Notes: generated by a model not told the origin, from the sequence alone. Counted from the stretch's first letter, positions 1-9,149 are shown. The stretch: 64,000 nt of DNA from Bacillota bacterium (GCA_023400055.1 JAEXFN010000035.1:186001-250000); one strand, 5' to 3'. Made by a program: numbers and translations.

Positions 1-1
1 T

Positions 2-790
2 ATTAACTCGATCCCCACGACGATGCCCCAGTTCGAAGCGGTCTTAAAAAAATTGAAAAAACAGCGGATTACTCCCATTGTTTTCGGCAACAGCGATACC
101 TGGCCCGGCATTCATATCTTCCAATTTATCTTTAACAGTTATGCGTCCCGGCAATTAATCGACGATTTGGTTTTTGCTACCGGAAAAGCCCACTGGAACA
201 TTTCCCCGACGCTTAAAGCCGCCAAGAAACTCCAGGATTGGGCGAAGCAAGGCTATTTCAGCAATGGCTACAGTGGTATCGGCTATGATGACTCCATTAA
301 GATGTTTGCCGCTGGCCAGGGGGCGATGCTGATCACCGGGAACTGGGCCATCCAGTCCGCCGTCCAAAATTCCGAGAACAGCCACAATATCGGGATCTTC
401 AAAGCACCCACCCCTATCGTGTTTGGAGCGCCATCCACCGGCCTGGGAATCGCCAAGAAATGCAAAAACCCCGATTTGGCGGCCGAATTATTGAACGATT
501 TAATCGTTGATACCCGGTACCATGTGGCCAACAGCATTTTGCCGTTGATTCAAGGGGAAGGAAATGTCAAAACCGCCAATGAACTGTATAATGCCCAGTA
601 TCCAATCAGTCAGGAGCTCACCAAAAAGGACGCTTTGGGTTATTATTTTGACTGGGCGACCCCTACCATGTACAATACCATTTCCGCCGCGATTCAAAAT
701 TTAATGGCCGGCCGGATTAGCGCAGCCGAATTTGGGAAAACCCTCGATCAAGATTATGACGCTTTTTTAAGTAAGAAAATCCAAAAATAA
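2..790 (+). CDS. ABC transporter extracellular substrate-binding protein, C-terminal part
   Basis: Sugar-type solute-binding lipoprotein (family 1) that would deliver an oligosaccharide to the two permeases encoded next. The reading frame is open to the left edge, so the N-terminus, signal peptide and lipobox lie outside the window; about 263 residues are visible against a usual 400-450. Visible hallmarks are the segment around TTMPQFEAVLKKLKKQ followed by ITPIVFG, the hinge motif GQGAMLITGNWA near residue 105, and a C-terminal helical lobe ending at IQK. The call rests on the family pattern and on the permease neighbours. The substrate cannot be read from this protein; the downstream GH4 and GH88-like genes suggest a uronic-acid-containing oligosaccharide. 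Confidence 0.9.
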   Translation: MNSIPTTMPQFEAVLKKLKKQRITPIVFGNSDTWPGIHIFQFIFNSYASRQLIDDLVFATGKAHWNISPTLKAAKKLQDWAKQGYFSNGYSGIGYDDSIKMFAAGQGAMLITGNWAIQSAVQNSENSHNIGIFKAPTPIVFGAPSTGLGIAKKCKNPDLAAELLNDLIVDTRYHVANSILPLIQGEGNVKTANELYNAQYPISQELTKKDALGYYFDWATPTMYNTISAAIQNLMAGRISAAEFGKTLDQDYDAFLSKKIQK

Positions 791-803
791 CCGGAGGTTC
801 AGC

Positions 804-833
804 GCGGGAACCGGAACGATACCCGGCTCCCGC
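804..833 (+). terminator. Intercistronic hairpin after the binding-protein gene
   Basis: GCGGGAACCGG (804-814) pairs with CCGGCTCCCGC (823-833) with one A.C mismatch and an 8-nt loop. Only CTTTC follows, so it is a weak terminator at best. Such hairpins between a binding-protein gene and its permeases commonly keep the binding protein more abundant; that role is inferred here. Confidence 0.5.
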
Positions 834-959
834 CTTTCAAAGCCGATCCCCCATCGGATAATGGCGCCGGCGCTTCCATTTTTCAATCCACCGGAATGGA
901 TTGAACAGTCGGAGCAGCGGAAAAATGATGGCCCATTTACTGGACAAGGAGGCGTGGCC

Positions 960-1868
960 GTGGCTCAGCGTACGACTTCGAATAATAAATATTCGAGCTT
1001 TTGGTATCTGCTGCCAGGATTAGTTATTTATTTGGCATTTTATCTAATACCCTCGTTTCAAGCGCTGTATTTGAGTTTATTTGAGTGGAGCGGAATCGGA
1101 GAAAAAACTTTTTCAGGCTTGCAAAACTATCAGCGTTTATTTCAAGATAACCTGTTTTTGCAATCCTTTGCGAACAACTTATACTTCATGGCGATTTATG
1201 CGACGATCCCTGTGGCTTTGGGCCTAATCTGCGCCGCAATATTGGCCCAAGGCAGGGTGAAGAGCCTGATCCTATTCCGGGGCGCCTATTTCTTGCCGCA
1301 AGTGGTTCCAGCGATCGCCGTCGGGATTATTTGGCGCTGGATTTATCATCCCACTTTCGGCCTGATCAATTCCTGCTTAAGCCTCATCGGTCAGTCGAAT
1401 TGGCAGAAAGCCTGGTTGGGGGATTATTCCCTGGTGATTCACGCATTGGCGGGGATCGCAGTATGGCTGATGTTTGGTTATGCGATGGTCATTTTCCTGG
1501 CTGGCCTACAAAAAGTGGATAAAGCCTATTATGAAGCGGCCAAGGTGGATGGCGCGAATCGGTTGGTTCAGTTTTTGAAAGTTACGGTACCGATGCTAAA
1601 AAACGAAATAACCATGGTGGTGATTTTAAACTTGATCGCCGCCATGAAAATATTAGATTTAGTTTTTGTGACGACCAAGGGAGGGCCGGGAAACGCCTCG
1701 ATGGTCATTGGGCTTTACGCTTACCGGATCGCGTTCGTCCAAAGCAATGTCGGATACGGAGCGGCAATTACCACTGTAATGACGATCATCACGGTAATCA
1801 TCGCTTGGATAGTGATGATCGGCGGAGAAAGGAGTCGCGGCGATGAAGGTAACCAACGTAACGGATGA
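960..1868 (+). CDS. ABC transporter permease, MalF/UgpA type
   Basis: Inner-membrane permease (302 aa) of a sugar ABC importer. It has an N-terminal membrane segment (SFWYLLPGLVIYLAFYLIPS), several further hydrophobic helices, and the EAA loop that contacts the ATPase (YYEAAKVDGANRLVQFLK). The frame is open upstream to 861, but a strong ribosome site AAGGAGG at 946-952 lies 7 nt before GTG 960, so that start is chosen. It sits between the binding protein and the second permease, whose start overlaps its end by 26 nt, which suggests coupled translation. No ATPase gene lies in this cluster, so a shared MsmX/UgpC-type ATPase encoded elsewhere is likely (inference). Confidence 0.92.
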   Translation: MAQRTTSNNKYSSFWYLLPGLVIYLAFYLIPSFQALYLSLFEWSGIGEKTFSGLQNYQRLFQDNLFLQSFANNLYFMAIYATIPVALGLICAAILAQGRVKSLILFRGAYFLPQVVPAIAVGIIWRWIYHPTFGLINSCLSLIGQSNWQKAWLGDYSLVIHALAGIAVWLMFGYAMVIFLAGLQKVDKAYYEAAKVDGANRLVQFLKVTVPMLKNEITMVVILNLIAAMKILDLVFVTTKGGPGNASMVIGLYAYRIAFVQSNVGYGAAITTVMTIITVIIAWIVMIGGERSRGDEGNQRNG

Positions 1869-2730
1869 TTCAAAACATTTGGAAAGAGCAACGCACTATA
1901 AAGCCGGCCTTAACTGGGCTCGTTTTTTCATGTACGTTTTCTTGATCATCATGGGTGTCTTAACAGTGATACCGATTTTAGCGATCGTTTTAACCGCCTT
2001 CAAAACTCCCATGGAATTGATTCAAAACGGCGGATTCGGGTTACCGAAGCTTTGGCGCTGGAGTAATTTCGCCGAAGCCTGGTTTGTCGGTAAGTTTCAG
2101 ATCTATTTCGCGAACTCGCTCATCATCGCCGTGGTTGTAACCCTATCCGGATTGTTGGCTTCGCTTCTCAGCGCTTACAGCCTGACCATTCAACGAGTCC
2201 CTTGGGCCAATTTTTGGCTGTTTCTATTTATGCTGGGTTTGATCATTCCAGCCGCGGGAGTCGTCATTCCTTTATATTATAATCTCCATTTTCTGGGACT
2301 GATCAATACCCGCCTGGGACTCATCCTGCCGCAAGTGGCGATGAGTACGGCTTTTGGAGTATTTTTTCTGCGTCCGAGCTTGCTGGATTTCCCGGCTGAA
2401 TTGATCGAAAGCGCCAAGATCGACGGCGGCACGGACCGGATGATCCTCTGGAAGATCATCGTCCCGATCATCAAACCGGCATTAGCAGCTTTAACTGTGC
2501 TTTTTTTTATGTGGACTTGGAACGATTTTATTTTGGCGCTGGTTTTGACCTACTCGGAACAGATCCGAACCCTTCCCCTGGGATTGGCTTTATTTCAGGG
2601 TAAGTACACCAATGATGTCAGTTTGACCGCGGCCGGAACCATCATCGTTATTGCGCCAGTGATCGTGGTTTACCTTCTGTTCCAACGGCAGCTCATTGAA
2701 GGAGTCACTGCGGGATCGGTGAAGGGATAA
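1843..2730 (+). CDS. ABC transporter permease, MalG/UgpE type
   Basis: Second permease subunit (295 aa) of the same importer, with about six membrane segments. The EAA-type loop is LIESAKIDGGTDRMILWKI, followed by the typical PALAALTVLFFMWTWNDF. It starts inside the 3' end of the first permease gene with ribosome site AAAGGAG about 10 nt upstream, so the two subunits are probably made in equal amounts. The GH4 gene follows after about 140 bp, consistent with one uptake-and-hydrolysis unit. Substrate unknown. Confidence 0.93.
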   Translation: MKVTNVTDDSKHLERATHYKAGLNWARFFMYVFLIIMGVLTVIPILAIVLTAFKTPMELIQNGGFGLPKLWRWSNFAEAWFVGKFQIYFANSLIIAVVVTLSGLLASLLSAYSLTIQRVPWANFWLFLFMLGLIIPAAGVVIPLYYNLHFLGLINTRLGLILPQVAMSTAFGVFFLRPSLLDFPAELIESAKIDGGTDRMILWKIIVPIIKPALAALTVLFFMWTWNDFILALVLTYSEQIRTLPLGLALFQGKYTNDVSLTAAGTIIVIAPVIVVYLLFQRQLIEGVTAGSVKG

Positions 2731-2868
2731 AGGGAATCGGGACCCATCCCCGGGAGCTCCTGGTCGCGCTGAGCGTCGGCAAGTCCAGAAGCGAATCCAA
2801 CTCATAACCGGAATTCATCGTGCAGTGCCCAAAGCTAAATTTTGATAAGCGATTAAGGAGAGTAACGG

Positions 2869-4281
2869 ATGAAAAGGACCAAAATTGTAGTGATTGGAGC
2901 GGGGAGTGCCTCGTTTGGCCTGACCAATTTGGGAGCCATCCTGCGGACCCCGGAGTTGCAGGGGAGCGAATTATGCCTGGTGGATATCGATCCAGCGGGG
3001 CTGCAATTGATCGCCCGGCTGGCAGAACGGCTGAATAAGGAATGGCAGGCCGATTTTATCATCAAAAGCAGCACGGCAAGGCGGGACTGCTTGTCGGAGG
3101 CTGATTTCGTCATCCTTTCGGTGGCAATGGACCGCGAAAAATGTTGGCGGATGGATCAGCAAATCGCCCAAAAATACCGGATCATGCATTATGCGGAGAA
3201 TGGCGGGCCGGGCGGCTTTATGCATCTGGCGCGGAATGTCGCTCTGATTATGCCGATACTCAAGGACATTGAGCGAATGTGCCCAGAGGCCTGGGTGCTT
3301 AATTTTACCAATCCGGTGCCCCGCATCTGCATCGCCGCGGCCCGGTTTACCAAAGTAAAAATGATTGGAATCTGTCATCAACTGGAATTCGGTTACCTGA
3401 TCGCCGGCAATGTGCTGTCCGCCGAATTGGGCATCGCGGTCGCACCCGATTACCAATTCCGCTGGGAGGAGATTTTCGGGGAAAAGAACCAATCCGCCGC
3501 GATCAAAAGAGCCGCCGCCGCCAAACTGGACATCCTGGCCGCGGGCCTCAACCACTTCACCTGGATGCTGTCGATCCGCGACAAACAGACCGGGACGGAC
3601 CTCTATCCTTTGCTCCGGGAAAGGTTCCGGACCCATTATCCGGGGTTTGAACCCCTGACCCGTGTTTTATTCGATAGTTTTAAAATATGCCCGGTCCCCG
3701 GCGACTGCCACTTGGTGGAGTACCTGCCCTATACGCACAACATGGCCAGAAACAGCTGGGCCAAATATGAAATCCAGATGTATCCGCTGGATAAAGGGGA
3801 AGTGTCCCGCCATGAAATGTGGCAAAGGATCACCGCCATGGCCGAAGGCAGAGAGCCGCTGGATGTCTTGCGCGAAGTTCATACCGAACGGGCGGAATTG
3901 GTAATCGCGGCTATCAAAGATAATCAACATGCTTACGAACCGGCTTTGAACATTCCGAACCGGGGCTACATCGCCAATCTGCCCGAAGGAGCGATTGTAG
4001 AAGTCCCGGCAGTGGTCAGCGCGGCGGGGGTTCACGGGATCGGAGTCGGCGCTTTGCCCGTCCCGATCGCCGAATTATGCCGGCGTCAGATAACGCTGGC
4101 CGAACTGTCAGCGGTGGCCGCTGTAACAGGAGACCGGGAACTGGCTTTGCAAGCTTTTCTGCTGGATCCAATGATCGATGATCCCGAGGTGGCGCAACAA
4201 CTGCTCCACGAATATCTAGTTGCGGAGCAAGATTATCTGCCCCAGTTTTCGATGAATAGTCCGACAAGCAGCAACGCGTGA
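2869..4281 (+). CDS. GH4 family glycosidase (alpha-galacturonidase/alpha-glucosidase-like)
   Basis: NAD+- and divalent-metal-dependent glycosidase of family GH4, 470 aa, expected in the cytoplasm. Seen: N-terminal Rossmann motif VIGAGSASFG (residues 6-15), the stretch YAENGGPGG, NFTNP at about 145, the metal/catalytic segment GICHQ at about 167, and NHFTW near 227. GH4 enzymes oxidise the C3 hydroxyl and cleave by elimination. Ribosome site AAGGAGA lies about 9 nt before the ATG. Gene order binding protein-permease-permease-GH4 resembles the Bacillus lplABCD cluster, whose LplD acts on galacturonides, so a uronide substrate is plausible. The residue after the conserved CH pair is Q, which I do not recall from characterised GH4 subgroups, so specificity is open. 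Confidence 0.88.
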   Translation: MKRTKIVVIGAGSASFGLTNLGAILRTPELQGSELCLVDIDPAGLQLIARLAERLNKEWQADFIIKSSTARRDCLSEADFVILSVAMDREKCWRMDQQIAQKYRIMHYAENGGPGGFMHLARNVALIMPILKDIERMCPEAWVLNFTNPVPRICIAAARFTKVKMIGICHQLEFGYLIAGNVLSAELGIAVAPDYQFRWEEIFGEKNQSAAIKRAAAAKLDILAAGLNHFTWMLSIRDKQTGTDLYPLLRERFRTHYPGFEPLTRVLFDSFKICPVPGDCHLVEYLPYTHNMARNSWAKYEIQMYPLDKGEVSRHEMWQRITAMAEGREPLDVLREVHTERAELVIAAIKDNQHAYEPALNIPNRGYIANLPEGAIVEVPAVVSAAGVHGIGVGALPVPIAELCRRQITLAELSAVAAVTGDRELALQAFLLDPMIDDPEVAQQLLHEYLVAEQDYLPQFSMNSPTSSNA

Positions 4282-4398
4282 GAACAATTGAAGGCTCACG
4301 AGAGTAGTCCCGCGAGTCCAATCTTGCTTTCCAAATTTCGCGAATACTTACCCGCTCGGAGGTCCCAGGCAAGAAAGACGAAGCCCCTTTATTTGGAA

Positions 4399-4850
4399 CT
4401 TGTTGAGGAGCTGAAAGAGCTCGTTTTTGTGAATCAAAAGAGCTCTTTCAGTCGCTCAACAAGCTTGCCCAATCACTCAGCAAGCTCTTTCAGTCACTCA
4501 GCAAGCTCTTTCAGTCACTCAGCAAGCTTGCTCAGTCGCTCAACAAGCTCTTTCAGTCACTCAACAAGCTTGCTCAATCGCTCAACAAGCTTGCTCAGTC
4601 ACTCAACAAGCTTGCTCAGTCACTCAACAAGCTTGCTCAGTCTCTCAGCAAGCTCTCTCAGTCATTCAACAAGCTCGCTCAGTCACTCAACAAGCTCTTT
4701 CAGTCGCTCAGCAAGCTCTTTCAGTCGCTCAGCAAGCTCTTTCAGTCGCTCAGCAAGCTCTTTCAGTCGCTCAGCAAGCTCTTTCAGTCGCTCAGCAAGC
4801 TCGCTCAGTTACTCAAAGAGCTCTTTCAATCACTGAAAGAGCTCTTTGAG
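4399..4850. repeat. 21-bp tandem repeat array 1 with inverted-repeat ends
   Basis: From 4441 there are 18 consecutive units of exactly 21 bp and a diverged 19th ending at 4839, with no indels. Each unit opens with AGCT, then (C/T)NNTCARTC, then NCTCARCA; the five units from 4693 to 4797 are identical. The left end is an imperfect inverted repeat (4399-4422 against 4440-4463, 21 of 24 paired, 17-nt loop). The right end is a perfect 17-bp stem, 4812-4828 against 4834-4850, with a 5-nt loop. The array lies between the convergent GH4 and GH88-like genes. The open frame through it gives only a Ser-rich heptapeptide repeat and I do not call it a gene. The same repeat recurs at 50350-50580. Confidence 0.95.
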
Positions 4851-4895
4851 CGGATAAGGAATCTATTTTGGAAGCTATCCGTTTCAAAATAACGC

Positions 4896-6071
4896 CTACC
4901 AATAGATCTCCCAATCCCGGGTCACCCGCAACAATGCTTCGAGAAAATAGTAATCCCCGTAACCGGCATTCTCAGGATAATCCCGCTCCCCGTCGCCATC
5001 GGGCGCGGCGTTTTTCAACAACCTGCCGCTATTGGTGGCGGAGGTGGCGGCGTACCGGGCAACCAACGCGCTTAAAATGGTCAGGGCGGCGTTTTCATAG
5101 GAACGTTTGTCGTCATCGACCATGGGCAGGTGTTTCGACAGCTCCAGCAGCCCGCAAACCGCCAGCGCGGCGGCGGAACTGTCTTTGGGCTGGTTTTCCC
5201 CGCGGCAGGCCAGATCGACCTGGCAAATGCCGTCCTTGGGGAGCCGGGCCAGGAAATAGTCGGCCAGGCGCTTGGCCAGCACCAGGAAATGCCAGTCCCG
5301 GGTATAAATATAGCTCAAGGCAAACCCGTAAATGCCCCAGGCCTGACTCCGCGCCAGACAGGAATCGGCGCCCGGTCCGACCTGCAGCTTATCCCAGAGC
5401 GGCACGCCGCTCTGCTCATCCAGGTACACCGTATGATTGGTGGAAAAATCGTCCCGCACCATGTATAAGGCGGCCTGGCGGGCATGGCGGTAAGCGATCA
5501 GGTGATAGCCGCGCTCGCCCGAGACTTTGCTGGCCCAATACAACAAGGGCAGGTTCAGCAGCGAATGAATCGGCACGCCGCTGGTTTGCGCCGCGTTTTC
5601 CGCCGGGTCCTTGATCTGGATGAACCCGGCCTTGGTCTGATAACAGGCGCTCAGGTAATCCGCGGCCGCGAGCCCCATTTGCCGGGCATTGGCGTCCCCG
5701 GAGATGCGGTAGGCGGCCACGCAAGCCAGGGTATGAAACACGCCGAACTCGCTAGCGGGGTCCTTTTCCGCCAGCGACTTCCTGGAACGTTCCAGCAACT
5801 CCGCGGCGGCCTCGGCATATTTCGGGTCGTCGGTCGCTTCATAAGCCAGCCAAAGCAATCCCGGCCAGAAAGCCGTGCTATATAGATAATCGCCGCGCTC
5901 GCCCGGGTCGGCCCCACCAGCGGTTTCCGCCGACGCTCCCCGGCGCGCCAGGGCCAGATTCCCCTCGATGATGTCTATCACATTGCGAATCGCCCGTTCA
6001 AAAACCCGACTCGGTATCGGGGAACCGGCTACGAAATGTTCCGCGACCGCCGCATCCGCAATCTGCATCAT
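4896..6071 (-). CDS. GH88 (unsaturated glucuronyl hydrolase)-like protein with altered active site
   Basis: An alpha/alpha-barrel protein of 391 aa resembling unsaturated uronyl hydrolases, which remove the delta-4,5 uronic acid left by polysaccharide lyases. Family hallmarks: AFWPGLLWLAYEATDD, NLPLLYWASKVSG, SQAWGIYGFALSYIYTRD, SSAAALAVCGLLEL and YGDYYFLEALLR. The two catalytic aspartates of the Bacillus sp. GL1 enzyme (Asp88 and Asp149, 61 residues apart) correspond to Glu108 (SEFGVFHTL) and His169 (GVPIHSLLNL), also 61 apart. So the fold is clear but standard catalysis is doubtful. GAGGAGGAG precedes ATG 6071 by 6 nt, which decides the start over the longer frame from 6104. It converges on the GH4 gene across the repeat array. 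Confidence 0.85.
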   Translation of the reverse strand: MMQIADAAVAEHFVAGSPIPSRVFERAIRNVIDIIEGNLALARRGASAETAGGADPGERGDYLYSTAFWPGLLWLAYEATDDPKYAEAAAELLERSRKSLAEKDPASEFGVFHTLACVAAYRISGDANARQMGLAAADYLSACYQTKAGFIQIKDPAENAAQTSGVPIHSLLNLPLLYWASKVSGERGYHLIAYRHARQAALYMVRDDFSTNHTVYLDEQSGVPLWDKLQVGPGADSCLARSQAWGIYGFALSYIYTRDWHFLVLAKRLADYFLARLPKDGICQVDLACRGENQPKDSSAAALAVCGLLELSKHLPMVDDDKRSYENAALTILSALVARYAATSATNSGRLLKNAAPDGDGERDYPENAGYGDYYFLEALLRVTRDWEIYW

Positions 6072-6257
6072 GTACCGCTCCTCCTCGACACTTCGCAACT
6101 CCAACTGTTTTATGTATCGGCAGGAATTGTCAATTTATAAAGGACTTTTTGCAAAAAGGCCGGAATATCGCGGTTCGGGACGGCTCCCGGGGGCAAAACC
6201 CATCGAAAAGGCGGTTGAAAAATTCAACCGCCGTTACCAAAGACCAGCTAATGTTAA

Positions 6258-6725
6258 TTATTGGTTCAAGGCCACTTTGACCACGACCTTGCGGACCGGG
6301 CCGCCGGCGCCGTAATTACAGCCGGGCCGGTGAATATCGGTGGGGAACAACACCGCGTACATCCCCTTGGAGAGGATCAGATCCATCTCGCCGGCGATGC
6401 TCTTGTAAAAAATCGCGTCCTTCTCGGCCAGCTTGTCTTCGGTGACCTCGTTCTGCGGGCTGTCGAGGCCGTATCCGATCACCTCGGTCCCGGCCACGAT
6501 GTATTGGATATCGATATATTTGCGGTGCGCCTCCACTTTCTTCTCGGCCTTGGGCAGGGTCTGATACTCCTGGACCAGCGCATAAACATTGTCGCCGTCG
6601 ATTTCGTGCCTGCCGAGCTCCAACTCGGCGAGAACGGTGTTTTTTAAGAATTCCAGCCCCTTGACGATCGGCGCCGTTAACACCTGCCGATCCTGCTCCA
6701 GGTGATCGATGCTTCCGAAAAACAT
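6258..6725 (-). CDS. YhcH/YjgK/YiaL family (DUF386) protein
   Basis: Small cupin-fold protein, 155 aa, of the YhcH/YiaL family found beside sialic-acid, pectin and other sugar-acid gene sets; proposed roles are sugar anomerase or epimerase-like. Motifs seen: MFFGSIDHLEQD at the start, EAHRKYIDIQYIVAG with metal-binding-type His, and MYAVLFPTDIHRPG near the C-terminus. The ribosome site GAGGAGG before ATG 6725 decides the start. It lies 180 bp upstream of the GH88-like gene on the same strand, consistent with sugar-acid metabolism. Catalytic activity is not established for most members. Confidence 0.85.
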   Translation of the reverse strand: MFFGSIDHLEQDRQVLTAPIVKGLEFLKNTVLAELELGRHEIDGDNVYALVQEYQTLPKAEKKVEAHRKYIDIQYIVAGTEVIGYGLDSPQNEVTEDKLAEKDAIFYKSIAGEMDLILSKGMYAVLFPTDIHRPGCNYGAGGPVRKVVVKVALNQ

Positions 6726-6785
6726 GCTGACTCCTCCTCGATTCGTGTGATTCATGTTCAGATAAGTAAGTCGGCGGGCGAAAGC

Positions 6786-9149
6786 TTACTTCGGCTCCTG
6801 CCCGTAGTAGTTTATCAAGCAACCGGCCAGAATAATCTGCCGGTCCTCGGCCGTGAGGTGCGACAGCCAGAGCCGGAACGGTTTGCGGCCGGCTGAATTG
6901 ATCCGAAAGGCTTGAATCTCCTCGGCCCCGGATTTTAAGGCTTCCCGGATCATCGGGATATAGATCAGATCCCCGATCTGAAATTCGGGAAGATAGATTT
7001 CGGGAACCACGAAGGGCAACATGCCCCAGTTAATCAGGTTGCTGCGGTAACGCTTGGTGGCGTACTCGACGGCGATGTTGGCCCAGCCTCCGAGGACCTT
7101 CTGGCAGGAAGCCGCCTGTTCCCGGGCCGATCCGTCGCCCGGTTTGCGGGCGAAGATCACCGTGCCCAGACCGGTCTCGGACAGTGTCTCGTGGACCCGG
7201 TCGGGCGTCGGTTCCTCGTCGCCGAGCACCGCCAGGAAAGCCCGGCCCAATTCGGTGGAGTACGGCTCGGCGACCGTGCCTTCCGCCAACAGCCGCTGCC
7301 GTTCCAGCTCCAACTCCTGGAACTGCTTGGCCCTGCCGACGTACTGGGGATCCTTCCGGCCCAGGGCGAATTCGGCCAGCTTTAACGGATTGGAACGGTA
7401 GGACGAGGTCTCCCCCGACGGGATCAGCTCATCGGTGGTAGTCACCGGATCGTGAATCACCGCCGCCATTTTGAGCAGCAGGTTCTCCGGCAGGGGGATC
7501 ATCTTCGGCCAGTCGGCGATGTTCGGCCCGAATTTCAGATCCACTTCCGGGCGGGGCTTGGCATAGCCGTCATAGACCCGGGTCTCATAGGCCCGCTTAT
7601 CAAAGGCGTAGGTCACCGTCGAGGCCGGCACGTTCACTTCCGAGGCGGCGGTCAGAATCCCGCCGTTTAAGGCGGTGGCGGCGATCGAGCGCGCGTCCAT
7701 CAACGCCACCGAGGCGATCTGGCCGTTGCCGGGTTTGGAACCCTCGCGGTTCGGGAAGTTCCGGGTGGAATGGCGGGCGCTGATGGCGCCATTGGCCGGG
7801 ACGTCGCCGGCGCCGAAACACGGCCCGCAAAAAGCGGTCCGCAAGGTGACCCCGGCCTGGAGCAGCTTTGCGGCGATGCCATTTTTGATGATCGCCAGAT
7901 TCACCGGCTGGCTGGCTGGGTAAACGCTCAGGCTGAACTCGCCGTTGCCGGTATTGCCCGTCTCCAGAATGGCGGCGGCGGCCGCGATATTCTCGAGCAG
8001 TCCGCCGGCGCAACCGGCGATGACTCCCTGATCGAGGCGCAGCCGGCCGTCGACGATCTTGCGGGTCAAACCGAAGTCAATCTTAGGATTCTCCAACTGG
8101 CGCCGGCCATCCGCTTCGACCTGGCTCAGGATGGCGGCGGCATTCTCATTGAGTTCCCGGATGGGATAGGCGTTGCTGGGATGGAAAGGCAGGGCGATCA
8201 TCGGTTCGATCCGGCTCAGATCCACCTTGATCAAGCCGTCGTAGCGGCTGAGCTCGGCCGGTTCCAGCGGGTGGTAGGCTTCCGGCCGACCGTGGATCCG
8301 CAAATACTCTTCGACCTGGGCATCGGTGCTCCAGATCGAGCTGAGACAGGTCGTCTCGGTGGTCATCACATCGACGCCGTTCCGGAAATCCACCGACAGA
8401 TTGGCGATCCCCGGTCCCACGAACTCCATCACCTTGTTCTTGACGAAGCCGTTGCCGAATACCGCCTTGATGATCGCCAGCGCCACATCCTGGGGCCCGA
8501 CGCCCGGCCCCGGTTGCTCTTCCAGATAGACCGCGACCACTTCCGGATAGGGAATGTCGTAGGTCCGCTGCAGCAACTGCTTGACGAGCTCCGGCCCGCC
8601 CTCGCCGACTCCCATAGTGCCCAACGCACCGTAGCGGGTATGGCTGTCCGAGCCCAGAATCATCCGGCCGCAGCCGGCCATCATTTCGCGCATATATTGA
8701 TGAATCACCGCCTGATGGGCCGGGACGAAGATCCCGCCGTAACGTTGGGCGGCGGATAGGCCGAAGACGTGATCGTCCTCATTGATGGTCCCGCCGACGG
8801 CGCAGAGCGTGTTATGACAGTTCGTCAACACGTACGGCACTGGGAATTCTTTTAACCCGCTGGCCCGGGCGGTCTGGATGATCCCCACATAAGTAATGTC
8901 ATGAGACGCCAAGGCGTCAAAACGCAACTTCAGCTGATGCGGATCCCGGGACAGATTGTGTTGCATCAGGATTTGACTGGCCATGGTCCCCAATTTGGCT
9001 TGCGCCCATTGCGCCGCGCCGGCGGCGAGCGGCGGCATCCCTTCCCGCGCCAATTGCCGGTCGATATCATCAAGCGTTACAGCTTCAGTTTCCGGAATGA
9101 TCAGTTTACCCCGAACCAGATAAACCGCTTTGCCCACCAATTCAACCAT
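6786..9149 (-). CDS. Aconitase-superfamily hydratase (YbhJ/aconitase type)
   Basis: Iron-sulfur hydro-lyase of the aconitase superfamily, 787 aa, cytoplasmic. Seen: the substrate/cluster segments LTNCHNTLCAVGG (about residue 108) and ILGSDSHTRYGALGTMGVGEGG (quoted in two overlapping pieces: ILGSDSHTRYGALG and GALGTMGVGEGG), GCAGG, and FCGPCFGAGD supplying cluster cysteines, then a swivel-type C-terminal domain with the R/S-rich loop ARHSTRNFPNREG. Length and layout resemble E. coli YbhJ and mitochondrial-type aconitases more than AcnA or LeuC. Position near sugar-acid genes could mean a hydratase for another tricarboxylate or sugar acid; citrate/isocitrate conversion is equally possible. A GAGGG ribosome site precedes the ATG. 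Confidence 0.85.
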   Translation of the reverse strand: MVELVGKAVYLVRGKLIIPETEAVTLDDIDRQLAREGMPPLAAGAAQWAQAKLGTMASQILMQHNLSRDPHQLKLRFDALASHDITYVGIIQTARASGLKEFPVPYVLTNCHNTLCAVGGTINEDDHVFGLSAAQRYGGIFVPAHQAVIHQYMREMMAGCGRMILGSDSHTRYGALGTMGVGEGGPELVKQLLQRTYDIPYPEVVAVYLEEQPGPGVGPQDVALAIIKAVFGNGFVKNKVMEFVGPGIANLSVDFRNGVDVMTTETTCLSSIWSTDAQVEEYLRIHGRPEAYHPLEPAELSRYDGLIKVDLSRIEPMIALPFHPSNAYPIRELNENAAAILSQVEADGRRQLENPKIDFGLTRKIVDGRLRLDQGVIAGCAGGLLENIAAAAAILETGNTGNGEFSLSVYPASQPVNLAIIKNGIAAKLLQAGVTLRTAFCGPCFGAGDVPANGAISARHSTRNFPNREGSKPGNGQIASVALMDARSIAATALNGGILTAASEVNVPASTVTYAFDKRAYETRVYDGYAKPRPEVDLKFGPNIADWPKMIPLPENLLLKMAAVIHDPVTTTDELIPSGETSSYRSNPLKLAEFALGRKDPQYVGRAKQFQELELERQRLLAEGTVAEPYSTELGRAFLAVLGDEEPTPDRVHETLSETGLGTVIFARKPGDGSAREQAASCQKVLGGWANIAVEYATKRYRSNLINWGMLPFVVPEIYLPEFQIGDLIYIPMIREALKSGAEEIQAFRINSAGRKPFRLWLSHLTAEDRQIILAGCLINYYGQEPK

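Noticed and set aside
4288..4836. Open frame encoding a Ser-rich heptapeptide repeat
   Set aside because: It is the direct translation of the 21-bp DNA repeat, starts at a TTG without a ribosome site, and the same repeat at 50350-50580 is not part of a comparable gene.
4441..4839. CRISPR array
   Set aside because: Units are contiguous with no spacers, and no cas genes are present.
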